From Candidatus Aminicenantes bacterium RBG_19FT_COMBO_65_30 (GTDB taxonomy: Bacteria; Acidobacteriota; Aminicenantia; Aminicenantales; Saccharicenantaceae): 35,108 nt of DNA. The DNA lies in NCBI GenBank assembly GCA_001775755.1, contig MEYF01000002.1, positions 1 to 35,108 on the forward strand, given 5' to 3'. The position numbers and the translations under genes are program-made. Shown here piece by piece: positions 27,749 through 35,108 of this stretch (positions are counted from its first letter, which is position 1; the number at the start of each line of letters is the position of its first letter). The notes below the pieces were generated by a model. The model was given only the letters and a program-made list of their open reading frames with translations, had not been told where the DNA came from and made no database searches.

Positions 27749-27767
27749 ATGTCCTATTATTGGACAT
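27749..27767. promoter_or_regulatory. Palindromic operator candidate
   Basis: ATGTCC-TATTATT-GGACAT perfect inverted repeat immediately downstream of the GGDEF gene -10 box. Confidence 0.55.
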
Positions 27768-27771
27768 ATAG

Positions 27772-27801
27772 ATTATAGCACCCACTATCAACATAAGTCA
27801 A
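27772..27801 (-). promoter_or_regulatory. Sigma70-type promoter for GGDEF gene
   Basis: Minus strand TTGACT-N18-TATAAT. Confidence 0.65.
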
Positions 27802-28023
27802 GGTTATTATTTACTTTGACAATTATTATATGTTCTGAATCATTACATTGTATTATTTTAATTAGCATAAAATAGCTTATATTTTATTTGTATTAAATAA
27901 GTTATAAATATATAGCGCCCGGCCATGAAAAATGGTTAAACAATAATAGTTATTGAGACTAGTCTGAGCCGGTCCGGACGGCGGCGATAAAGGTACTCCT
28001 GCGGTCCGAACGGAGCGATGCGG

Positions 28024-28052
28024 TTGGCAAAAACCGAACTTTGTTCTAAAAT
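28024..28052 (+). promoter_or_regulatory. Sigma70-type promoter for LolA-like gene
   Basis: TTGGCA-N17-TAAAAT. Confidence 0.6.
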
Positions 28053-28100
28053 GGCCGTATACATGTAAGTCCATCCCAGAAGACTGATCAGGAGGAACCG

Positions 28101-28862
28101 ATGAAAAGAACAACCGCGTGGATTCTCGGCGCCGCCTTGCTGGTGACGCTCGCGGCCCTGCCCGTCCATGGGCAGAAGGCCCAGAGCGCCCCTGGCAACA
28201 AGGAGGCCATGGACGTCCTCAACAAGATGATCGAGGCCAGTGGCGGACGCAAGGTGCTTGAGTCCATCAAGGACACGACGATCTCCGGAACCGTCGACAT
28301 CACCCAGTTCGGCATCACGGCGCCCATCACGTTGTACCAAAAAGAGCCCAACAAGATGCGCCTGGACATCACCATCGCCGAGGCCGGCATGACCATCACC
28401 CAGGCCTTCGACGGCCAGAAGGGCTGGTACACGAATCCCCAGGCCGGGACGATCGAGGAGATGCCCGATTTCATGGCCAAGGAAATCGGCCGGCAGGCCA
28501 TGGGAAACCAGGCCATCCTCGACCCGCAGAAGGCCGGCGTCACTTACGCCCTGAAGCCCAAAGCGGCGATCGAGGGCAGGGACTACATCGTCCTCGAGCA
28601 GACTCTCGCCGACGGCCACAAGACCACCCTCTTCCTCGATCCGGAAACCTACCTCCCCTACAAGACCCAGACCAGGTCCATCGACCAGACCGGCGCCGAA
28701 GTGGACGCGGAGACGTATTCGAGCAATTACCAGAAGGTCGGCGGCACGATGGTCGCCCACTCCATGCGCGTCCTTCACAACGGGTCCGAAGCCCAGCGGA
28801 TCACGATCACCGCAGTCACCTACAACACGAACCTGGATGACGCCTTTTTCGTCTTGAAGTGA
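28101..28862 (+). CDS. LolA-like / outer membrane lipoprotein-sorting family protein
   Basis: Signal peptide; MIEASGGRKVLESIKDTTISGTVDI...LFLDPETYLPYKTQTRS pattern of the lipoprotein-sorting/LolA-like fold. Confidence 0.75.
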   Translation: MKRTTAWILGAALLVTLAALPVHGQKAQSAPGNKEAMDVLNKMIEASGGRKVLESIKDTTISGTVDITQFGITAPITLYQKEPNKMRLDITIAEAGMTITQAFDGQKGWYTNPQAGTIEEMPDFMAKEIGRQAMGNQAILDPQKAGVTYALKPKAAIEGRDYIVLEQTLADGHKTTLFLDPETYLPYKTQTRSIDQTGAEVDAETYSSNYQKVGGTMVAHSMRVLHNGSEAQRITITAVTYNTNLDDAFFVLK

Positions 28863-28881
28863 GCGGCCGGATCCCGGCCGC
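28863..28881. terminator. GC-rich hairpin between convergent genes (possible bidirectional terminator, no T-tract)
   Basis: GCGGCCGG-ATC-CCGGCCGC perfect 8-bp stem. Confidence 0.35.
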
Positions 28882-28892
28882 GCCCAGCGGTC

Positions 28893-29354
28893 CTAGCCCG
28901 GGCGTTTCTGGTCTTTGAGCTCGTCGGCGTCGAGGACGCTGGCATAGATCTCCGCCTCGGCGGCGATCTCGCCGTCCACGAAGGCCTTCCCCTTCATCTG
29001 GCAGACCTTCCCTTTCGTCCGGGTCCATTCGACGTCCAGACGGAGCTGGTCGCCGGGGACGACCATCCGCTTGAACTTGGCCTTATCGATCTTGCTCAGA
29101 ACGACGAACTTTTTCTCGGGGTCGGGGATCGAGCTGAAGAGGAGGACGGCGCCGGCCTGGGCCATGGCCTCGACGATGAGGACCCCGGGCATGATCTTCC
29201 ACTCCGGGAAGTGGCCCTGGAAGAACTGCTCGTTACAGGTCACGTTCTTCAGGGCGACAATGCTCTTCGAGTGGACCAAGTCGACGACGCGGTCGACGAG
29301 CAGGAAGGGGAACCGGTGGGGCAGGAACTTCATGATCTGTTCGGTCGGGATCAT
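28893..29354 (-). CDS. fabZ: 3-hydroxyacyl-ACP dehydratase
   Basis: IMKFLPHRFPFLLVDRV, QGHFPEWKIMPGVLIVEAMAQAG. Confidence 0.94.
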   Translation of the reverse strand: MIPTEQIMKFLPHRFPFLLVDRVVDLVHSKSIVALKNVTCNEQFFQGHFPEWKIMPGVLIVEAMAQAGAVLLFSSIPDPEKKFVVLSKIDKAKFKRMVVPGDQLRLDVEWTRTKGKVCQMKGKAFVDGEIAAEAEIYASVLDADELKDQKRPG

Positions 29355-29373
29355 GGGCCGGCCTCGCACGGAT

Positions 29374-29919
29374 CTACTTCTTGACGGGGGGAGCGGCCTT
29401 CGAAGCGTCGTACCGCTTGATGACCTCCGCCGTCAGGTCGAGCGCCGGGCTGTAGAACACGGTTCCGCTCTTGGCCAGGTCGAAGATGAGATCGAGTTCC
29501 TTGTCCTTGCGGAGCTGCTCGATGATGGGGATGAGCTCGCTCTGGATCTGGCCAAAGGTCCTCGCCTGAAGCTCCTGCATGGCCCGGGTCGCGTCCTCGG
29601 CCGCCCGCTGACGATCCGTCTGCTTTTTCTGGATGTCGGCCTGGATCCCCGCGGCCGCGTCGGCGGTCAGGGTCAGGCGCTGCGCGCTCAAGCGGCTCTG
29701 GAGCTGTTTGATCTGGTCGTCCATGCGGGTGATCTCGTCGGTGTACTTCTTGTCGGCCGCCTGGAGCTGGGCGAGCGCCTTCCGGCCCTCGGCGGACTTG
29801 TCGAGGATCTCCTGGGAATTGATCATCCCCAGCTTGCCCCCCTCCTGGGCGGGCGCGAGCCCGGCCAGCCCGGCCGCGGCGGCGGCGATGAGCACGATGA
29901 GCCGAATGGGTTTTCTCAT
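29374..29919 (-). CDS. OmpH/Skp family periplasmic chaperone
   Basis: Signal peptide, KLGMINSQEILDKSAEGRKALAQLQ, coiled coil, LDLIFDLAKSGTVFYSPALDLTAEVIKRYD. Confidence 0.92.
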   Translation of the reverse strand: MRKPIRLIVLIAAAAAGLAGLAPAQEGGKLGMINSQEILDKSAEGRKALAQLQAADKKYTDEITRMDDQIKQLQSRLSAQRLTLTADAAAGIQADIQKKQTDRQRAAEDATRAMQELQARTFGQIQSELIPIIEQLRKDKELDLIFDLAKSGTVFYSPALDLTAEVIKRYDASKAAPPVKK

Positions 29920-29931
29920 GTCGGAACCTCC

Positions 29932-32256
29932 CTAAAACGTCGTGCCGACGGCGAAACGGAAAGCGAAATTCGAGTCGGTCGCATAGATCTTCCTGTTGTT
30001 GTAGGCGAATATCAGGCGGAACGGCACCCGCAGCGCGGGGATGAAGAGCCGGGCCTCGATGCCCAGCGAAGAATACATGTCCTTGAAGCTCAGTTTCTGG
30101 CTGTAGGGGATGGCGTTCCCCCTGTCGTAGAAGAAGATGGCGTAGAGCGGGCCGCCGACGGGGATGATGTACTCCGCATTGAGGACGACGGCTTTTTCGC
30201 CGCCCAGGTTATAGCCGTTCGCGTCGACCGGCCCGATCGTGTAAACCTCGTAGCCGCGGACGGAGCGCTCGCCGCCGAGGAAGAACTTCTCCCAGTACGG
30301 GATCTGCGAACCGTGGAGCGCCTTGACGAACTGGTACTGGGCGTGGAAGCCGACGACGTGGGCCTTGGGGCCCCGGCCGAAGAGCGGATGATAGTGGGTG
30401 AACTCGAGCTGGGGTTTGAGCAGGAAGATGTCGCCGCCGAGGAAGTTGAAGGCGTACTTGAGGCTCGCCGAATATTGCGTTCCGCGGGTCGGCGTGAGCG
30501 GGCTGTCGATCGTCGATCGCCAGAGCATCGGGCTGATCGAGCTCTGGTTGTATTTCTGGTTGCCGTAGCCGTAGTAGGGCGGCAGGGTGGGCGTCGTGCC
30601 GCTGTCGTCTCCAAGGCTGGGGATGGTCATCTGGACCCTCTCGTAGGTGTAGGTCAGGTTGGCCCGCCACATCCCGAAGAGCCGCGTCCCCGTGATGAGG
30701 TCGATGCCCGTCCCCTTGCGCCAGAACCAGGGGTAGCGCAGGTCCCGCTTGTAGATGTTGAAGCCCGCCGTGATGGGCTTGTCGAAGAGGTACGGCTCGG
30801 AGAAGCCGAACGAGTAGTTCTTGACGAGCTTCCCCTGCTGGATGCTGAGCTCCAGGGTCTCGCCCGCCCCGAGGAAGTTGACCGTGGAGTAGCTGAAGGC
30901 CAGGAACGTCCCCTCGTACCCGCTGTAGCCCGCCGTGAATTGGATGTTGTTCCTTTGGAGTTCCTTGACATTGACCTGGACGTCCATTTTGGTGGGGTCG
31001 TCCGGGTTCGGCTTGATGTCGGGGTCCTTCTCGAGGTCGACCAGGCCGAGCTGCTTGACCCGGAGGATGCTGTTCTTGAACAGGCTGAAGCTGAAGCGGT
31101 CGCCCTCCCGGATGATCATCTCCCTGCGGATGACCTTGTCCTTGGTGTAGTTGTTGCCGCGGAATTCGAGCCGGTTGAGGTAGGCGACCTCCCCCTCGAC
31201 GATGTTGAAGGTGACGTTGACGATCTTCCGCTTGGGATCGAGGTTCTCGACCGGGATGACCTGGGCGTAGACGAAGCCGCCGTCCCGGAAGACCTCCGAG
31301 ATGTCTTCGACGCTCTTTTCTCTGTCCTTGGTGCTGTAGACCTCGCCGGGCTTGAGCTTGACCAGGCTCCGGAGGAACTTGACGTTCAGGGCCTTGCTCC
31401 CCTCGATCTTGATCTCGCCGGTGCGGTAGAGGTAGCCGGGCGTTACGGGGATGACGAGCCGCATCATCTTCTGCTTCTTGAATAAGACCGACCGCTTCAC
31501 GATCTCCTCGGTCCGCGGCTGGCCGACGGCGGCCTCCATGTAGCCTTTCTCCTGGTATTTCTTCTTGATGAGGTCGATGTCCTCGCTGATCTTGTTCTGC
31601 TTGTAGACGTCCTTGGCGGTGATCCAATTAAAGAGGCTGTGGGGCCGGTTGTCCTTCATCGACCACTTGAGCCTGCTCGCCGCGAGCTTTGTCGAGCCCT
31701 CGAAGAGGACGTCCCCGACCCGGACCTTGGGGCCCTCGTCGATCCTGATCAGGACGTCCACCTCGTTCTTGCCCTGTTTGACGATCTCCGTATCGATCTT
31801 CGAGGCCAGGAGGCCTTTCTCGAACAGGAGGTCGGTGATGGTGTCCTTGATGCGCTGGACCTTCAAGGGGCTATAATAGGAATAGGGCAGGACGGCCTGG
31901 TCCTTTTCCTTGAGCTTCTTGACGATGTCGCCTTCCTTGACCTTCTTGCCGGTCTTGAAGGTCATGGCCCGGACGACCGGGTTCTCCTCGACCGTGATGC
32001 GGACGATCCGGCCCCGTGTCCCCTGACTTTCCTCGAACGTGATGTTTGAAAAGAACCCCGTCGACCAGAGGACGCGGAAGTCCCGGCGGAACTGATCGGC
32101 GCTGTAGGTTTCCCCTTCCCGGACTGTCACGTAATAGAGGATCGTCTCCGGCGTCACCCGATCGTTGCCGAGGATCTCGATCTTCTCCAGGATCTCCTGG
32201 GCGGCCAGGAGCCCGGGGAGGGTGAGCAGTAAGAGGGCCAGGAAGATCTTTTTCAT
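29932..32256 (-). CDS. bamA: Outer membrane protein assembly factor BamA
   Basis: POTRA repeats (VTPETILYYVTVREGETYSADQFRRDFRVLWSTGFF...), C-terminal barrel GGERSVRGYE and terminal FRFAVGTTF. Confidence 0.95.
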   Translation of the reverse strand: MKKIFLALLLLTLPGLLAAQEILEKIEILGNDRVTPETILYYVTVREGETYSADQFRRDFRVLWSTGFFSNITFEESQGTRGRIVRITVEENPVVRAMTFKTGKKVKEGDIVKKLKEKDQAVLPYSYYSPLKVQRIKDTITDLLFEKGLLASKIDTEIVKQGKNEVDVLIRIDEGPKVRVGDVLFEGSTKLAASRLKWSMKDNRPHSLFNWITAKDVYKQNKISEDIDLIKKKYQEKGYMEAAVGQPRTEEIVKRSVLFKKQKMMRLVIPVTPGYLYRTGEIKIEGSKALNVKFLRSLVKLKPGEVYSTKDREKSVEDISEVFRDGGFVYAQVIPVENLDPKRKIVNVTFNIVEGEVAYLNRLEFRGNNYTKDKVIRREMIIREGDRFSFSLFKNSILRVKQLGLVDLEKDPDIKPNPDDPTKMDVQVNVKELQRNNIQFTAGYSGYEGTFLAFSYSTVNFLGAGETLELSIQQGKLVKNYSFGFSEPYLFDKPITAGFNIYKRDLRYPWFWRKGTGIDLITGTRLFGMWRANLTYTYERVQMTIPSLGDDSGTTPTLPPYYGYGNQKYNQSSISPMLWRSTIDSPLTPTRGTQYSASLKYAFNFLGGDIFLLKPQLEFTHYHPLFGRGPKAHVVGFHAQYQFVKALHGSQIPYWEKFFLGGERSVRGYEVYTIGPVDANGYNLGGEKAVVLNAEYIIPVGGPLYAIFFYDRGNAIPYSQKLSFKDMYSSLGIEARLFIPALRVPFRLIFAYNNRKIYATDSNFAFRFAVGTTF

Positions 32257-32341
32257 GCCGGATATCCTTCTACCATATACCATATCGGGCTGGATCGGTC
32301 AAAACGCCGGCCCGCGGGCGGCCGGGACCCTCACACTCGGA

Positions 32342-33037
32342 TTAACTCGGAGGGGAGGTCAAAAGTTTCATCGTCCCCGCCTCCATCATGTAGACCTTGT
32401 GGCAGTAGCGGGCGATCTTCTCGTTGTGCGTGACCAGGATGGAGGACAGTCCCTTCCGTTCGTGGAGGTCGAGGACGAGGCGGAGGACCCTCTCCCCCGT
32501 TTTCCAGTCGAGGTTGCCCGTCGGCTCGTCGGCCAGAAGCAGGCGGGGGGCGTTGACGAGGGCCCGGGCGATGGCCACGCGCTGCTGTTCCCCCCCGGAG
32601 AGCTGGCTCGGCCGCGAGTGCGCCTTGTCCTCGAGGCCGACTTCCAGGAGCATCCCGAGCGCCCTGTGGAAGGCCTCCTTTTTCGGGACGCCCCCGATCA
32701 TCAGGGGGAAGCCGACGTTCTCGAGGGAGGTGAACTCGGGGAGGAGATGGTAGACCTGGAAGACGAAGCCGATCTTGCGGTTGCGGACCGCGGCGACCTC
32801 CCGGTCGGCTCCGGCGAAGAGATCCTCCCCGTCGACGAGGACGCGGCCTTCCGAAGGCCGGTCGAGGCCGCCGAGGAGGTTGAGGAGCGTCGTCTTCCCC
32901 ACCCCCGACGCCCCCATGATGGCCGCGAGTTCGCCCCGCCCGAGCTCGAAATCGAGGCCTTCGAAAACGCGGAGGTCGCCCTTCGGCAAGGGGTAAGTTT
33001 TCCCCAGGCTTTCGGCGACGAGAACGCGGTCACTCAT
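32342..33037 (-). CDS. lolD: Lipoprotein-releasing ABC transporter ATP-binding protein LolD-like
   Basis: [38 protein letters not shown]. Confidence 0.93.
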   Translation of the reverse strand: MSDRVLVAESLGKTYPLPKGDLRVFEGLDFELGRGELAAIMGASGVGKTTLLNLLGGLDRPSEGRVLVDGEDLFAGADREVAAVRNRKIGFVFQVYHLLPEFTSLENVGFPLMIGGVPKKEAFHRALGMLLEVGLEDKAHSRPSQLSGGEQQRVAIARALVNAPRLLLADEPTGNLDWKTGERVLRLVLDLHERKGLSSILVTHNEKIARYCHKVYMMEAGTMKLLTSPPS

Positions 33038-34250
33038 ATTTCAACGCCACCACGGGGTCGATCTTGGCCGCGCGGCGGGCCGGGAACAGGGTCGAGACGA
33101 AGCTGATCAGGAGGGTGACCCCGACGATGAGGGCGAGGTCGAGGGGCCTCAGCCGGAACGGGACGTAGGAGATCTGGTAGATGTCGACGGGGATCTTGAT
33201 GAGCTCGAACGCGTTGGCCAGGGCGCACCAGCCGAGGCCGAGGAGGACGCCGAGGGCCGTCCCGATGACGCCGATGAGCGCCCCCTGGTAGAAAAAGATC
33301 CGGTTGATCATCTGGGGCGTCGCGCCCATGGCCATGAGGATGCCGATGTCGCGCGTCTTCTCCATGACCATGAGGATGAGCGTGGCGATGATGTTCAGGG
33401 CGGCCACGATGACGATCAGGGTGATGGTCAGGAACATGATGTTCTTCTCGAGCTTCAGGGCGGAGAAGAGGGATTTGTTGAGCTCCATCCAGGTCGTGAT
33501 ATAGACGACGGGCGGCAGGGCCGCCACGATCTTCTCGCCGACGGCGGGGGCGGCGAAGATGTCCCGGAGCTTGACTTGGATGTAGCTCGCCCGCCCCTCG
33601 AGGCCGAAGAGCCGCTGGGCGAGGCCGATCGCGACGAGGGCCGTCGCGTTGTCGAACTCGTAGAGCCCGGTGTTGAAGATCCCCGTCACCTGGAACCTCT
33701 TCCTCTTCGGCAGGAGGCCCAGCGGGGACAGGGTCGAGGAGGCGGTCACGATATCCACGACGTCACCGACCTGGGCGCCGATCCGCAGGGCGAGCTCCCG
33801 GCCTAAGAGGAGCCCTTCGCGGGGCCCTTCCCCGTCCGGGATCCGTCCGGCCTCGAGCTTCTGGAGCCAGGCGGCGCCCGGCCGCTCCCGGTCGAAGTCG
33901 ATGCCCTTGACGAGGGCCCCCGAGCTTTCGCCGAGCCCGGTGATGAGCACGGTGTTGTAGACGACGGGGGTCACGGATTCGACGCCCGGGATGGCCCGGA
34001 TCTTCTCGGCCAGGCCTTCGTAGTCGGCGAGCCCCTGGCCGCCGAGGTCGGAGACCATGACGTGGGAGGTCGCCCCCAGGATCTTGTCCTGGACGTCGCC
34101 CTGGAAGCCGGTGATGAGGGCGATGGCGATGACCAGGGCGGCGACGCCGATGGCGATGCCGACGACGGAGATCGAGGTGATGACGGAGATGAAGGCCTGC
34201 TTCCTCCGCGCCGTGAGGTAGCGGCGGGCGACGAACAGCTCGAACTTCAT
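33030..34250 (-). CDS. Lipoprotein-releasing ABC transporter permease LolC/LolE-like
   Basis: FELFVARRYLTARRKQAFISVITSISVVGIAIGVAALVIAIALITGFQ; C-terminal FtsX-like TMs; 8-bp overlap with lolD. Confidence 0.94.
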   Translation of the reverse strand: MKFELFVARRYLTARRKQAFISVITSISVVGIAIGVAALVIAIALITGFQGDVQDKILGATSHVMVSDLGGQGLADYEGLAEKIRAIPGVESVTPVVYNTVLITGLGESSGALVKGIDFDRERPGAAWLQKLEAGRIPDGEGPREGLLLGRELALRIGAQVGDVVDIVTASSTLSPLGLLPKRKRFQVTGIFNTGLYEFDNATALVAIGLAQRLFGLEGRASYIQVKLRDIFAAPAVGEKIVAALPPVVYITTWMELNKSLFSALKLEKNIMFLTITLIVIVAALNIIATLILMVMEKTRDIGILMAMGATPQMINRIFFYQGALIGVIGTALGVLLGLGWCALANAFELIKIPVDIYQISYVPFRLRPLDLALIVGVTLLISFVSTLFPARRAAKIDPVVALKYE

Positions 34251-34254
34251 GCGT

Positions 34255-35108
34255 CTATCTCGGCCTCAGCAGAGGGAAGAGGATGACCTCCCGGATCGAC
34301 TTCCGGTTGGCCAGGATCATGGTCAGGCGGTCGATGCCGATGCCCTCCCCGCCCGTCGGCGGCAGGCCGTACTCGAGGGCCTCGACGTAGTCCATGTCCA
34401 AGGGGTGGGTTTCGTCGTCGCCCTTCCGCTTCTCCTCGGCCTGTTCCTCGAAACGGGCCCGCTGTTCGGCCGGGTCGGTGAGCTCCGAGAAGGCGTTGGC
34501 CACCTCCATCCCGGCGATGAGGAGCTCGAACCGCTCGGCCTCCTCCGGGTTATCGCGGGAGGTTTTGGCCAGGGGCGAGATCTCCCGGGGCGGGTTGGTG
34601 ATGAAGGTCGGCTGAACGATGTTGTCCTTGACGAACCGGTCGAAGACGACGTCCAGGGCCTTGCCGTAGGTCAGGGGCTTCTTGTCCGGAGCCAGGCCCG
34701 CGGCGAACTCGATGAGGCCCTTGCGGTCGTCGAAGCGGCTCGGGGCGAGGCCGCTGTAATAGACGCAGGCCTCCAGGAACTTCAGCCTCTTGTAGGGTCT
34801 CTTGAAGGAGATCGTGTGCTCGCCGAAGGGGACCTCGTCCTTGCCCAGGAGAGCCACGGCCATGCCGGTGAGCAGCTCCTCCGTGAGGTCCATCATGTCG
34901 TAGTAGTCCTTGTAGGCCTCGTAGAACTCGAGCATGGTGAACTCGGGATTGTGCTGGGCGTCGAGGCCTTCGTTACGGAAGCTCCGGTTGATCTCGTAGA
35001 CCTTGTCCAGGCCGCCGACGACCAGCCTCTTCAGGTAGAGCTCCGGCGCGACGCGCAGGTACAGGTCGAGGCCGAGGGCGTTGTGGAACGTCTTGAAGGG
35101 CCGGGCCA
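34255..35108 (-). CDS. lysS: Lysyl-tRNA synthetase (class II), partial at window edge
   Basis: Upstream of the track ORF the frame stays open: [52 protein letters not shown]-terminal [37 protein letters not shown]. Confidence 0.96.
   Translation of the reverse strand, partial: ARPFKTFHNALGLDLYLRVAPELYLKRLVVGGLDKVYEINRSFRNEGLDAQHNPEFTMLEFYEAYKDYYDMMDLTEELLTGMAVALLGKDEVPFGEHTISFKRPYKRLKFLEACVYYSGLAPSRFDDRKGLIEFAAGLAPDKKPLTYGKALDVVFDRFVKDNIVQPTFITNPPREISPLAKTSRDNPEEAERFELLIAGMEVANAFSELTDPAEQRARFEEQAEEKRKGDDETHPLDMDYVEALEYGLPPTGGEGIGIDRLTMILANRKSIREVILFPLLRPR

Noticed and set aside
27816-27844. Plus-strand TTGACA in the AT-rich island as a promoter
   Set aside because: No convincing -10 at proper spacing and no nearby plus-strand gene except one with a better promoter at 28024.
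28024-28045. Sigma-54 (-24/-12) promoter upstream of the LolA-like gene
   Set aside because: GG and GC dinucleotides are not at the required 10-bp spacing; a sigma70 reading fits better.
29071-31485. 804-aa plus-strand ORF antisense to bamA/ompH/fabZ
   Set aside because: Mirror of real coding frames; low-complexity VDL/DDV/LEVD composition from GC-rich codon bias; no domain signature.

Overview
High-GC bacterial chromosomal window, about 20 protein-coding genes, no rRNA or tRNA seen. Gene content and style suggest a Gram-negative-type envelope lineage, possibly Candidatus Aminicenantes/Acidobacteriota (inference only). In order: partial GH13 branching-enzyme-like gene (-); divergent pair of Ser/Thr kinases (zinc-ribbon + PEGA kinase on -, NTF2-like-tailed kinase on +); PEGA/NHL-repeat protein overlapping the second kinase; RRM RNA-binding protein with a strong terminator; conserved hypothetical; a decayed HtrA-type PDZ remnant; HAL-like ammonia-lyase / SDR / SPFH operon (-); a long inverted-repeat element; L-threonine dehydrogenase-like epimerase (+); spermidine synthase (-); a complete IS1182-type insertion sequence; SPOR-SpoIID protein (-); GH36-type alpha-galactosidase (-) divergent from a very large M14 metallopeptidase (+); NtrC-type sigma-54 regulator (+) convergent with a Cys-rich-N-terminus/PAS/GAF/GGDEF protein (-); an AT-rich regulatory island; LolA-like protein (+); then an envelope-biogenesis run on - (fabZ, ompH/skp, bamA, lolD, lolC/E, partial lysS). 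Most of the window is recognisable. The points most worth a second look are the Cys-rich GGDEF sensor and its palindromic operator in the AT-rich island, the natural Ala-Cys-Gly MIO triad, the kinase/PEGA/NHL locus, the 32-bp-arm inverted repeat, the tripartite IS ends and the HtrA remnant. I did not find clear evidence of a wholly new defence or mobile system. Long antisense ORFs in the track look like high-GC codon-bias artefacts.
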